This document shows positions 17,203 to 24,517 of a stretch of 64,000 bases of DNA, one piece after another (the first letter of the stretch is position 1; the number at the start of each line of letters is the position of its first letter). Below the pieces are notes generated by a model that saw only the letters and a list, made by a program, of their open reading frames with translations, was not told the DNA's origin and did no database searches. The stretch covers positions 186,001 through 250,000 of the forward strand of contig NZ_KK211101.1 in the NCBI RefSeq assembly GCF_000620305.1. The letters are read 5' to 3'. The stretch comes from Desulfitibacter alkalitolerans DSM 16504. Its GTDB lineage: Bacteria; Bacillota; DSM-16504; Desulfitibacterales; Desulfitibacteraceae. The position numbers and the translations under genes were made by a program.

Positions 17203-17214
17203 TCCCCGGCACCA
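17203..17214 (+). repeat. Putative att repeat: tRNA-Leu 3' end (right copy)
   Basis: TCCCCGGCACCA, identical to the last 12 nt of tRNA-Leu at 5,923-5,934, followed within 16 bp by a strong terminator that would fit the original downstream end of the tRNA operon. No other tRNA part is present here, so it is not a tRNA gene. Confidence 0.5.
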
Positions 17215-17229
17215 TCCATTGAATACCAA

Positions 17230-17264
17230 GGCTTTGCAGGTTTTTACATGCAAAGTCTTTTTTT
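17230..17264 (+). terminator. Terminator, perhaps the original end of the tRNA operon
   Basis: GGCTTTGCA pairs with TGCAAAGTC (one G-U) and runs into seven Ts, directly after the right tRNA-Leu repeat. Confidence 0.75.
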
Positions 17265-17351
17265 ATTTGTTTTCGTTAGACTTTTAAAAAATCCACCCTA
17301 TAGTCCTGCGCACCCTTAAATTAAATATTATTTTACCGTTAAATATAACAA

Positions 17352-17552
17352 GGTACGTATCCCCTGCTAAGCAATCGAGCAGATGCACCAGAAGAAGCGG
17401 CTAAGGCCTATACTAAACGATGGAAAATTGAAGTTTTTTATCGTACAGCTAAGCAGAACCTTGGATTAACTTCATGTTACGCTAATCGGAATCAGCTCAC
17501 TTCGCACATGTGGAATTATTTCCGGCCAAAATTTTTGACACTAAGGTTATGA
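17352..17552 (+). pseudogene. Remnant of an IS4-type transposase
   Basis: One frame without a start reads GTYPLLSNRADAP, then KAYTKRWKIEVFYRTAKQNLGL and NQLTSHMWNYF. The Y-x2-RWxIE-x-FYRxxKQxLGL block is the C-terminal YREK-type signature (last catalytic Glu) of IS4-family transposases. The N-terminal two-thirds are missing and the end is out of register, so this is a decayed insertion sequence. Its outer ends are not recognisable. Confidence 0.75.
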
Positions 17553-17653
17553 AATTGGGATTATTATCCTGGAATTGCATAACTACTGTAAGTGTGATAA
17601 GTAGATTGATCGAATAAAATTTGCTCAACTAGCTATACGTATAAAAGAGAAGG

Positions 17654-18001
17654 TTGAGGAAAAACATAGAGCCCAATGCCATCATAGAGGGTTTGTGCGT
17701 GCAAATCATGCATATAGACATTATTACAGGAATTGTTCCAGTGGAGCAGATATTTCTTTTTGGTTCATATGCAACTGGTACACCACATTCTGACTCAGAC
17801 TTAGATATTTTTGTTGTAATAAAAGAGGATGCTGATATTCGAGAAATTGATGCAATGAAACTGATAAACAAAGCAATTAGAGATAAAAAAACAATGCCTG
17901 TAGATGTGATAGTTAGCAAGAAAAATAAATTTAATCAACGAAAGTATATTCCATCTATAGAGCGTCAAATAGCGCAGGAGGGTGTGGTGCTCTATGGATA
18001 A
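17654..18001 (+). CDS. Minimal nucleotidyltransferase (MNT) of an MNT-HEPN pair
   Basis: A protein of about 115 residues with the nucleotidyltransferase signature FLFGSYATGTPHSDSDLDIFVV (GSxAxGxxxxDSDxD) near residues 34-55 and a third acidic residue in MPVDVIV. MNT partners of HEPN toxins act as antitoxins, in known cases by adenylylating the HEPN protein. The start is uncertain: TTG 17,654 gives the full frame, while ATG 17,708 would shorten the N-terminal helix. The HEPN gene starts inside its last codons (8-nt overlap). Confidence 0.82.
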   Translation: MRKNIEPNAIIEGLCVQIMHIDIITGIVPVEQIFLFGSYATGTPHSDSDLDIFVVIKEDADIREIDAMKLINKAIRDKKTMPVDVIVSKKNKFNQRKYIPSIERQIAQEGVVLYG

Positions 18002-18395
18002 TTTAACAAGTGCAAAGGAATGGCAAAGGTTTGCAGAAATGGACTTAATGAGTGCAGAATATCTTCTTAAGATGCGTCCTGTTCCTATTGAAATTATCTG
18101 TTATCATTGTCAACAGTCAGCTGAAAAATATCTAAAGGGATATCTAGTACTGCATGAGATGAATCCACCGAAGACTCATGACCTAAATCAATTACAAAAG
18201 CTATGTGCCAATATATCTGGTAGTTTTTCAGATATAACAGATCATTGTTCTGATTTGACAGCTTATGGGGTACAACCTAGGTATCCGATGCAATTAATGC
18301 TAGAGGAAAGAGATATGCAGGATGCCTTAATAAGTGCGAAGGCAATTAGGGATTTTATTATCAATATAGCACCACAAATGGTACAAGAAGAGTAG
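17994..18395 (+). CDS. HEPN-domain toxin partner
   Basis: A 133-residue HEPN protein. DLMSAEYLLKM, ICYHCQQSAEKYLKGYLVLHEMNPPKTHDLNQL and the C-terminal DMQDALISAKAIRDFI are typical of HEPN proteins paired with MNT proteins. Such proteins are usually RNases. The ATG at 17,994 overlaps the MNT gene by 8 nt and has AGGAGGG upstream. The pair is probably a toxin-antitoxin module and is followed by a terminator at 18,525-18,557. Confidence 0.85.
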   Translation: MDNLTSAKEWQRFAEMDLMSAEYLLKMRPVPIEIICYHCQQSAEKYLKGYLVLHEMNPPKTHDLNQLQKLCANISGSFSDITDHCSDLTAYGVQPRYPMQLMLEERDMQDALISAKAIRDFIINIAPQMVQEE

Positions 18396-18524
18396 GAGTA
18401 TATATGATAATAGAACTACCATCCTCCGTAGGGTATGACACATCATATAGGATGCGACGCGTTTGATGGTTTATGCGAAGCTATGACATATCCTTTAACC
18501 AAGAGAGTAAACCTTAGAAATACT

Positions 18525-18557
18525 AAAGAGTAGCCAACAAGATAGCTACTCTTTTTT
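18525..18557. terminator. Terminator between the HEPN gene and the convergent DUF4367 fragment
   Basis: AAAGAGTAGC and GCTACTCTTT pair perfectly around a 10-nt loop, followed by Ts on the plus strand. The preceding 130 bp hold no recognisable gene. Confidence 0.75.
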
Positions 18558-18584
18558 GATGTCATTCGAGACTTTTTATGACAA

Positions 18585-19102
18585 TTAGATTATAGACTCA
18601 GCCATTTTGATTATTTCTTCTTCATTTATATTGCCGCTTATTATAAAAACAAATGTTTTATACTGCCATATCATTTGAACCCTATCCTCGAAGACAATTA
18701 ACGTTGCATCACTTCCATTAACAGCTATAGTTTTTTCTTCAATACTTCCTCTAACATTATGTGAAAAACTAGTGGCACCAGTAGTAGGTATTTGAGTCAC
18801 AATAAGCTTGTCATTGACATCAGCAGTAGAAAAGTGGATCTCAATAGATGTTGAAATAGATTGTGGATCATCTATATAAATACCATCAAACATAAAGCCT
18901 AACGGTACATAAGAAGGCATGTTAATAGGATATTTAACCATCTGACTTGCTTCATCCATTGACAGCAGGTCTTTTTCTGTTGTTACTCCCAATGGATTAA
19001 TAGGTGTACCCTCTTCAGTACTAGTTTGTTCATTAGTAGAGGTAGTTATGTTTATACTTGTAATTCCATCAATAGTGGTTCTAATTTTTTCAATAAACCA
19101 CA
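18585..19102 (-). pseudogene. DUF4367-type sigma-associated protein, C-terminal part
   Basis: The minus-strand frame from FIEKIRTTIDGI to the stop at 18,585 holds a DUF4367-like extracytoplasmic domain (YPINMPSYVPLGFMFDGI... QMIWQYKTFVFIISGNINEEEIIKMAESI). Its N-terminal part is at 23,046-23,279; the TGTAG transposon sits between. Removing the transposon and one CCACA copy rebuilds AIANLW-FIEKIRTTIDG in frame, a protein of about 249 residues. Such proteins lie next to ECF sigma genes and are thought to sense the envelope and hold the sigma factor. This part now has no membrane anchor. Confidence 0.88.
19098..19102 (+). repeat. Target site duplication CCACA, left copy
   Basis: CCACA directly before the transposon terminus TGTAG; the same five bases follow the other terminus at 23,046-23,050. 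Confidence 0.9.
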
Positions 19103-19112
19103 TGTAGCTTAG

Positions 19113-19159
19113 CAAATTAATATCGGAAATTTAACCAAATATTATCACATTAAAATAGG
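19113..19159 (+). repeat. Left-end transposase binding-site-like repeats
   Basis: CAAATTAATATCGG (19,113-19,126) and CACATTAAAATAGG (19,146-19,159) are directly repeated copies of the motif that recurs in inverted orientation at the right end. Confidence 0.65.
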
Positions 19160-19173
19160 TGACACAAAAGAGT

Positions 19174-19219
19174 AATCCTACTGGAAAGTGCAAAAATATT
19201 TTCACTTTACAGTAGGATT
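19174..19219. other. Long hairpin upstream of the DUF6431-type gene
   Basis: AATCCTACTG (19,174-19,183) and CAGTAGGATT (19,210-19,219) pair perfectly, with an inner AAGTG/CACTT pair. It lies 40 bp before the first transposon gene and could block read-through from outside or regulate the gene. Confidence 0.6.
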
Positions 19220-19258
19220 GTTTATTGTAAAATATTTTGCATAGGAGAGTGATCTTAC

Positions 19259-19861
19259 ATGCAAATATTTTTTACAGTATTGGAAGGCATAGAGGAATAC
19301 ATCGAAAAAGGGAAGGGTTATCCGTTTCCTCCACCCCCACTTAGAAGATGTCACAACCACGATTGTAATAAGGTAGTGCAGTTTAAGAAGCATGGATTTT
19401 ATCAAAGGCATTTGATTACTAATATCTACAGGGATAAAATCTTTATCAGGCGCTACATCTGTCCCATCTGCGGCCATACCATTTCATACCTGCCAAGCTT
19501 TTGTCTGCCAAGATTTGTGCATGGGTTGAAGGAGATTATTATGTACCTGGAAAGAGCTTTTTTACGTAAAGGAACTTTGAAGGCTTGCCTAGATAAGCTT
19601 AATAGCATAAATGATGGTCTGAGTCTTTCAAGACAGCTTGTGTATCACTACATGAAAAGGTTTATGCAGAACTTAAGTCTAATCCAGACCGGATTACGCC
19701 AACTAAACCCGAAGCTAGAGCTACCAAAAGCTACCCTTTCAGCAAAAGAAAGAGCAAAGAAGTTAGTGGTTATGATGAAGGATGAACCTGACCAAGAGAA
19801 CTCCTTCTCACAAAAATTTTATGAGACAACCAACAAAACTTTCCTTACTCTTTGCAAATAA
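19259..19861 (+). CDS. DUF6431-type zinc-binding protein of the transposon
   Basis: A 200-residue protein with an N-terminal zinc-binding part: RCHNHDCN ... RRYICPICGHTISYLPSFCLPRF (two Cys pairs, about 31-85), followed by a helical region (GLKEIIMYLERAFLRKGTLKACLDKL) and a C-terminal tail. This layout matches what I know as DUF6431, a family seen next to transposases. AGGAGAG lies 10 nt before the ATG. It may recognise DNA, as zinc ribbon-HTH proteins do in TnsD-like targeting, but that is only inference. Confidence 0.7.
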   Translation: MQIFFTVLEGIEEYIEKGKGYPFPPPPLRRCHNHDCNKVVQFKKHGFYQRHLITNIYRDKIFIRRYICPICGHTISYLPSFCLPRFVHGLKEIIMYLERAFLRKGTLKACLDKLNSINDGLSLSRQLVYHYMKRFMQNLSLIQTGLRQLNPKLELPKATLSAKERAKKLVVMMKDEPDQENSFSQKFYETTNKTFLTLCK

Positions 19862-20016
19862 TTATAGCATTAAAAAAAGCATATTTTAAGACCTGGTTAG
19901 AAAAATGTGTTCCAACACTTCATTTTCCTATGTTTGGGCTAACATACTTGGTAATATTAGTATAGAGCCTTGACCGGTCACGGCTTCCTAAGTTCATTTA
20001 AAGGAGGCCTTAACAA

Positions 20017-21369
20017 GTGCTTGATGAAAATACCAGAAATGCAATAGCTTTAAAAAGATTTTCTCTGATAAGCCCAGTGCTCAATGGACAAGTTACAAAC
20101 AATACAGCCTATTACTCTACTGTTACCGAAAAGCCTATTGAGATGCCCTATTATGGTGCCAGAAAATACTCACCAAAAACAGTTGAATCCTGGTACTGCG
20201 ATTATATGCGTGGTGGGATTGATGCATTAAAGCCTCTCCCTAGAGGGGATAAGGGTGGCAGCCGCAGGATTAATGAAGAACTGGGAGCTAAGATAATTGA
20301 AAAGAAAGCAATGCATCCCAAAGCACCAAAAACCGTCATTTATGAACTTTTGATAAAAGATGGTGTAATAGATCCTGCCAAAATATCAATTAGCACCTTA
20401 TACAGATATCTAAAGGCAGAACGATTAAAAACTTCATTGGCTAAAGATGAAGAAGATAAAGAGATGAAGCGATTTTCTCATGAGTACATCAATCAACTTT
20501 GGCAAAGCGACGTAATGTACGGACCGTTCATCAAAGATGGGAAAAAGAGAAGACAAACCTATCTTTTTGCCTATCTGGATGACGCTAGCCGCCTGGTGAC
20601 TCATGCTCAGTTTTACTTTTCCCAGAGCTTTGAGTCGTTAAGAGATTCCTTTAAGCAAGCTCTCTTAAAAAGAGGGTTTCCAACCATGATTTTTACCGAT
20701 AACGGAAAAATTTACCGGTCGCAACAATTTGAACTGGTATGTGCAAGCCTAGGCTGCAGTCTAATCCACTCTAGGCCCTACGAGCCAAACAGTCGGGGCA
20801 AGGTTGAAAGGCTATTTCTAACGGTAAGAAAAAGGTTCTTAAGCACATTAGATATGGACAGCATAAAGGATATTGATGATTTAAACAAAAGGCTTTTTAA
20901 ATGGCTTGATGAGGACTACCATAAAAAGCTCCACAGTTCTCTTAATGGTTTGAGTCCCCTTGATTTTTTTATGAGTCAAGTGGATAGGGTTAAGTTATGT
21001 AATGACCCCAAAAGTCTTGATGAAAAATTTTTACTTAGAAAGAAAAGAAAAGTCAGTCATGATGGGACATTTAGCATTGACAACATCCTGTTTGAAACTA
21101 AGATTAAGTTTGCTGGTATGCAAGTGGAAATCAGGTATGAACCAGCGTGGCTTGAAACACCTTTCAGGCCAGTTTTCATCTATTCCGATGATAAAAAGGT
21201 TGGTGAAGCACTGCAGGTTAATTTTCACGATAATGCTCACATGAAACGAAAAGGCAGACCTCCATCTAATCCTACTGGTAAAGATAATGATATCAAAAAG
21301 ACCCCCTTGGATGAGCCACCGGTAGAACAGACAATTTCTTTTACTCAAATGATGGAGGAGGAAAATTAA
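20017..21369 (+). CDS. DDE transposase (TnsB/TniA/Mu-like)
   Basis: A 450-residue rve-type transposase. The N-terminal part (about 40-140) contains helix-turn-helix blocks (KYSPKTVESWYCDYMRGG; ISTLYRYLKAERL). The catalytic core has Asp in LWQSDVMYGPF, Asp in MIFTDNGKIY and Glu in PNSRGKVERLFLTVRKRF. The C-terminal beta region (RKVSHDGTFSIDNILFE) is Mu-like. It should cut the ends and join them to target DNA with 5-bp stagger. The GTG/TTG start at 20,017 is preceded by AAAGGAGG; the ATPase gene follows with no gap. Confidence 0.88.
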   Translation: MLDENTRNAIALKRFSLISPVLNGQVTNNTAYYSTVTEKPIEMPYYGARKYSPKTVESWYCDYMRGGIDALKPLPRGDKGGSRRINEELGAKIIEKKAMHPKAPKTVIYELLIKDGVIDPAKISISTLYRYLKAERLKTSLAKDEEDKEMKRFSHEYINQLWQSDVMYGPFIKDGKKRRQTYLFAYLDDASRLVTHAQFYFSQSFESLRDSFKQALLKRGFPTMIFTDNGKIYRSQQFELVCASLGCSLIHSRPYEPNSRGKVERLFLTVRKRFLSTLDMDSIKDIDDLNKRLFKWLDEDYHKKLHSSLNGLSPLDFFMSQVDRVKLCNDPKSLDEKFLLRKKRKVSHDGTFSIDNILFETKIKFAGMQVEIRYEPAWLETPFRPVFIYSDDKKVGEALQVNFHDNAHMKRKGRPPSNPTGKDNDIKKTPLDEPPVEQTISFTQMMEEEN

Positions 21370-22170
21370 ATGTTTACCCAATTCTTTGGATTAAAGTACA
21401 ATCCTTTTTTAAAAGAATTTGATGTTAATGATACTTATGAAAGCAATGATATTACAGAATTCAAGTCACGGTTTAAGTACATTCAATCATCCCGCGGCAT
21501 ATTGCTTCTTATGGGAGAGCCAGGAACGGGCAAGTCTACTGCTTTAAGAAATATTACTGCCGGGCTAAACCCAGGGCTTTTTAAACCTTGTTATTTTACC
21601 TTATCTACAGTTACGGTAATGGACTTCTACCGTGGGCTTTTAATGGCTTTAGGTGAAATTCCTGCTAACAGGAAGGTCACTATGTTTCATCAAATACAGC
21701 AGGCTATCAGCTCACTGTATTATGATCAAAAAATTACTCCTGTGATTATGCTAGATGAAATCCAATTAGTGTCTAATGGCATACTTGAAGACATACGGCT
21801 CCTTTTCAACTTCAAAATGGATTCTGAAAATCCTTTTGTACTCATTTTAGCAGGACAACCACAGATAAGAAACAAGCTGAGTTTGTCTGTCAATGCTCCT
21901 CTTAAGCAGAGAATCAGCATTAAGCATTTAATGCAGGGCTTGAAAAAGGAAGAAATGGAGGATTACCTAGCCTCAAGACTTAAAGCAGCCGGTGTTCTTG
22001 AGAATATCTTTACCCCATCTGCAGCTGAAGCTATCTTTTCAGTTTCTAAGGGAGTACCCCGCTTAGTTAATAACCTGGCTACTGCCAGTCTAATGTATGC
22101 CTGCTCAAAGCGTCAGAACCAAATTGATGAAGAAACTGTTTATCAAGGACAAAAAGACTTTGATATTTAA
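21370..22170 (+). CDS. AAA+ ATPase, ExeA/TniB/TnsC-like
   Basis: A 266-residue AAA ATPase opening MFTQFFGLKYNPFLKEF, the ExeA-type start. Walker A is GEPGTGKSTALRN and Walker B VIMLDEIQL; LILAGQPQIRNKL and RLVNNLATASL are further family blocks. In Tn7/Tn5053-type elements the equivalent ATPase selects target DNA and activates the transposase. It starts at the base after the transposase stop, with GGAGGA inside the transposase end, so the two are translated together. Confidence 0.88.
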   Translation: MFTQFFGLKYNPFLKEFDVNDTYESNDITEFKSRFKYIQSSRGILLLMGEPGTGKSTALRNITAGLNPGLFKPCYFTLSTVTVMDFYRGLLMALGEIPANRKVTMFHQIQQAISSLYYDQKITPVIMLDEIQLVSNGILEDIRLLFNFKMDSENPFVLILAGQPQIRNKLSLSVNAPLKQRISIKHLMQGLKKEEMEDYLASRLKAAGVLENIFTPSAAEAIFSVSKGVPRLVNNLATASLMYACSKRQNQIDEETVYQGQKDFDI

Positions 22171-22203
22171 GAGAATCAAAGGTGTCTTTTTTGGAGGTAA
22201 TTA

Positions 22204-22470
22204 GTGAAGATTATTCTACAACCAGAAACTATTGATGAGGTTGGGGTAAAGTATAACGACGATGGTATAAAGCTTTGTTTTCAAACTCAGAGTGGAGATA
22301 GAGTTTTTCTTGTACTTGACGATGAAGTCCTGGGGCATGTAATTGAACATTTGATTTATTATGCATGGGGAACAACTGTTGAAGAGGTGTTTAAATTTGC
22401 TGATGAAAAGGATAATACTGGGGTTTCAATTAGTATTAATGATTCTGCTTCTTCGGAAATACCTTTCTAA
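22204..22470 (+). CDS. Unknown small acidic protein in the transposon
   Basis: An 88-residue acidic protein starting at GTG 22,204 after TGGAGGT. No family recognised. Visible features are VFLVLDDEVLGHVIEHLIYYAWG and a Ser/Asp-rich tail. It lies 33 bp after the ATPase gene, inside the element, and is followed by another small gene 17 bp later; both may be accessory transposition genes or cargo. Confidence 0.6.
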   Translation: MKIILQPETIDEVGVKYNDDGIKLCFQTQSGDRVFLVLDDEVLGHVIEHLIYYAWGTTVEEVFKFADEKDNTGVSISINDSASSEIPF

Positions 22471-22487
22471 AATGTAGAGGAGATGGT

Positions 22488-22805
22488 TTGATGCAGTTAT
22501 CTTTTGAATGCCAAATGAAGACTGATGATGGCATAGAACGTTGGAATGGGATCATTCCCAGGGTTGTAAATCATGGAAGTCACTTTGAAATTGGGATTGA
22601 AAGTAGATCAGGCATCACGGTTGTATTTGGAAAAACCTCAAATGGAGGGTTTGCGTGCATGCCTGACTACAATACCGGCTGTCATCTTAGTAATCTTAAG
22701 GACAAGTTCTGGAACACTGAAAAACTTACTGCTGTTTTAGGGGAAGTTGATGGGATTACTGTTGCTCAGGCGTTGTATGTTTTAGCAGATAAGCTTAATC
22801 TCTAA
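22488..22805 (+). CDS. Unknown small protein in the transposon
   Basis: A 105-residue protein starting at TTG or ATG near 22,488-22,491 with GGAGATGG upstream. No recognised domain; the composition (SRSGITVVFGKTSNGGFACMPDYNTGCHLSNLKDKFWN) suggests a compact beta-rich fold. It is the last gene before the right end of the transposon, about 240 bp away. Confidence 0.6.
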   Translation: MMQLSFECQMKTDDGIERWNGIIPRVVNHGSHFEIGIESRSGITVVFGKTSNGGFACMPDYNTGCHLSNLKDKFWNTEKLTAVLGEVDGITVAQALYVLADKLNL

Positions 22806-22960
22806 TTGCATACTGTATATGGTAAAGGGCAGAAAACCTGCTCTTTTACTATTTTTCCAGTAATATTAACAAATCTACCTAATAGATTCAAACCATATTT
22901 TGTAAGCAAAAACACTGATAATACTACTGTAATATGAAAATTTTAATTATCTGTCCTGAT

Positions 22961-23036
22961 TTAATTTGAAAGAATTCACTAATATCTGGTAAAATGGACC
23001 TAAATTAATTTGAGAATTTACTCTGCTTTAATTTGA
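22961..23036 (-). repeat. Right-end transposase binding-site-like repeats (three copies)
   Basis: TTAATTTGA occurs at 22,961-22,969, 23,005-23,013 and 23,028-23,036, all in the same orientation and each preceded by a CCTGA/CCTAAA/CTGC-like block (minus-strand consensus TCAAATTAAnnnAGG). Multiple subterminal sites are a mark of TnsB/TniA-type ends. Confidence 0.75.
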
Positions 23037-23279
23037 TAATCTACACCACAGGTTTGCAATTGCCTGATTATTAGAAAGAATACTGGTAGAAACAATGATA
23101 AGTAGAATAACTGCTGCCACAAGAAAAAATCTAGGTATTCTTTTCCTCTGACTTTTGTTGACCTTTACAGGCAGATTTTTTTCAAAGTCCACCCATGCCT
23201 GTTCTATATCAGGCACTATTATAGATTCATCATAGCCTTTGAATTCATCTCTTATTTTATCGTCTATATCTTTATTCAT
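23028..23279 (-). pseudogene. DUF4367-type sigma-associated protein, N-terminal part
   Basis: A cytoplasmic segment of about 48 residues, a basic patch (KSQRKRIPR) and one membrane segment (FFLVAAVILLIIVSTSILS, about 51-69) end at AIANLW, after which four codons of transposon sequence lead to a stop at 23,028. The ATG at 23,279 overlaps the sigma gene stop by 8 nt. This arrangement is standard for an ECF sigma factor and its membrane partner. The remaining product keeps the cytosolic and membrane parts but lacks the DUF4367 sensor domain, so sigma binding could persist without signal response. Confidence 0.88.
23046..23050 (+). repeat. Target site duplication CCACA, right copy
   Basis: Matches 19,098-19,102 and directly follows the CTACA terminus. 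Confidence 0.9.
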
Positions 23280-23805
23280 AACGATTAATCACCTTCCCAT
23301 AGCTCTGTTTATCCTCAAAAGCCTTTTTTAGAATTTCCTTCGCCCTATGAATACGGCTTTTAACAGTTCCATTAGGAATTTTTAATAAACAGGAAATTTC
23401 TTGTTCTGATAGATTATGGTAGAACTTTAATAACAAAACTTCAGTATATTTTTCAGGCAAAGTTCTCAATTCAGTAATCATTTCATTTCTGGATTCTTTA
23501 ATAAAAAACTGATCTTCTGGGTTATGTGCATTAAAGTTCATATAGTAGAGAATAGCTTTATTTTTAATTCTATTGGCTTGATTGTTTTTTCTAATTATAT
23601 CAACTGCTTTGTTAACAGCTATAGCAGATACCCATGCTGGAAACTTAGTTTTATCCTTAAGGGTATCTATATTACGGAATGCTTCACAAAAAGCCTCTTG
23701 AGTTGCTTCTTTTGATAATTCAGCGTCTCCAGTAGCAATAAATGTAGATTTATAGACCCTCTCATAGTGAAGTTTAAACAGAATTTCCATTGAATTTTTC
23801 TCCAT
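23272..23805 (-). CDS. ECF-family RNA polymerase sigma factor
   Basis: A 177-residue sigma-70 family protein. Region 2 is visible in LFKLHYERVYKSTFIATGDAELSKEATQEAFCEAFRNIDTLKDKTKFPAWVSAIAVNKAVD and region 4 in LPEKYTEVLLLKFYHNLSEQEISCLLKIPNGTVKSRIHRAKEIL. Length is normal for an ECF factor. The ATG at 23,805 has GAGGTG seven bases upstream. It is divergent from the exported-protein gene at 23,927, whose upstream region holds a GGAACC-N16-CGACTA element that an ECF sigma could use. The adjacent membrane partner is broken by the transposon. Confidence 0.92.
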   Translation of the reverse strand: MEKNSMEILFKLHYERVYKSTFIATGDAELSKEATQEAFCEAFRNIDTLKDKTKFPAWVSAIAVNKAVDIIRKNNQANRIKNKAILYYMNFNAHNPEDQFFIKESRNEMITELRTLPEKYTEVLLLKFYHNLSEQEISCLLKIPNGTVKSRIHRAKEILKKAFEDKQSYGKVINRYE

Positions 23806-23860
23806 AAACTCTCACCTCAAAATAAAAATTCTATATTTACAAAAATTTACCTCTAAAAGT

Positions 23861-23888
23861 GGAACCTTTTTTTTAAAAAAAACGACTA
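23861..23888 (+). promoter_or_regulatory. ECF-sigma-type promoter
   Basis: GGAACC at 23,861-23,866, a 16-nt spacer made of a T run and an A run, then CGACTA at 23,883-23,888. The AAC-containing -35 and CGA-type -10 at 16 nt spacing are typical of ECF promoters. It would start transcription about 30 nt before the gene at 23,927. Confidence 0.65.
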
Positions 23889-23926
23889 AGTATCGAAAAA
23901 ACAAATTTTTAGGAGGTCAATTAAAA

Positions 23927-24394
23927 ATGAAGGCAACAAAAATTATTATTGTAGTGCTTTTAATTCTTTGCTTAAGTTCTACTTTGTTAGTGGCTAGTGA
24001 GGTTATTAGTGAATCTGAAGTAACTTTCAAAAGAGAAATGGACAGCGGGGTTATTTATGGGATTGAAGCAACGCAGCAGTATTTAATCGAAGAGTGGAGA
24101 GCCAGGATTCGTGATTTGGGTAATGGAGTTGTAGAGATATATGGATACACCTATACCAACCAAACTGCAAACTACATTGATGTAGATGTGATTTTGCAGC
24201 GAAAGGTCAACGGAACATGGGTAGATATTCACAGTCAAAAGTGGTACAGCCACTACACTAATAAGGTTAGTGGAGCAAAAAGCGTTTCAGTTGCTAAAGG
24301 ATCTGAGTATAGGGTAAGAACGGTACATAAAGCAACAACAAATACGATACAAGATACAACTACAGCAGTTACAGGGGCATTGTTTATTAATTAA
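23927..24394 (+). CDS. Exported protein, DUF6147-like
   Basis: A 155-residue protein with a clear signal peptide (MKATKIIIVVLLILCLSSTLLVAS, about 1-24). The mature part has GNGVVEIYGYTYTNQTANYIDVDVILQRKVNGTWVDIHSQKWYSHYTN, a beta-rich block that resembles DUF6147 proteins of Clostridia; this is a recollection, not a search result. AGGAGGT lies before the ATG, and an ECF-type promoter is upstream, which suggests control by the divergent sigma factor. Function unknown; secreted or wall-bound. Confidence 0.7.
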   Translation: MKATKIIIVVLLILCLSSTLLVASEVISESEVTFKREMDSGVIYGIEATQQYLIEEWRARIRDLGNGVVEIYGYTYTNQTANYIDVDVILQRKVNGTWVDIHSQKWYSHYTNKVSGAKSVSVAKGSEYRVRTVHKATTNTIQDTTTAVTGALFIN

Positions 24395-24517
24395 GATTAG
24401 GCATTGTAATCATGAAGTGGAGGTGGTGCTTATGAGAGTGGAATAATTATTCTACTAGTGTCTATATGTAAAAGATAGCGTAAGTTTATAAACTATCATA
24501 CAAGGGAGTGAATTAAT

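Larger units (their letters stand above)
19103..23045 (+). mobile_element. Complete 3,943-bp transposon with TGTAG/CTACA ends and 5-bp target duplication
   Basis: The ends read TGTAGCTTAGCAAATTAA (left, plus strand) and TGTAGATTATCAAATTAA (right, minus strand), flanked by CCACA on both sides. Contents: DUF6431-type gene, DDE transposase, ExeA/TniB-like ATPase and two small genes of unknown role. TGT...ACA ends, 5-bp duplications, subterminal repeats and a transposase-ATPase pair place it with the Tn7/Tn5053/Mu-like group. Excision in thought restores the host gene exactly, which proves the boundaries. Confidence 0.93.

Noticed and set aside
17181-17214. Possible sixth tRNA ending in CCCCGGCACCA
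   Set aside because: No T-arm, anticodon arm or acceptor 5' strand precedes it; only the 3' terminal 12 nt are present.
23028-23279. The 83-residue minus-strand frame as a complete small gene
   Set aside because: Its last four codons are transposon sequence, and joining it to 18,585-19,102 gives the full reading frame; it is a truncated gene.
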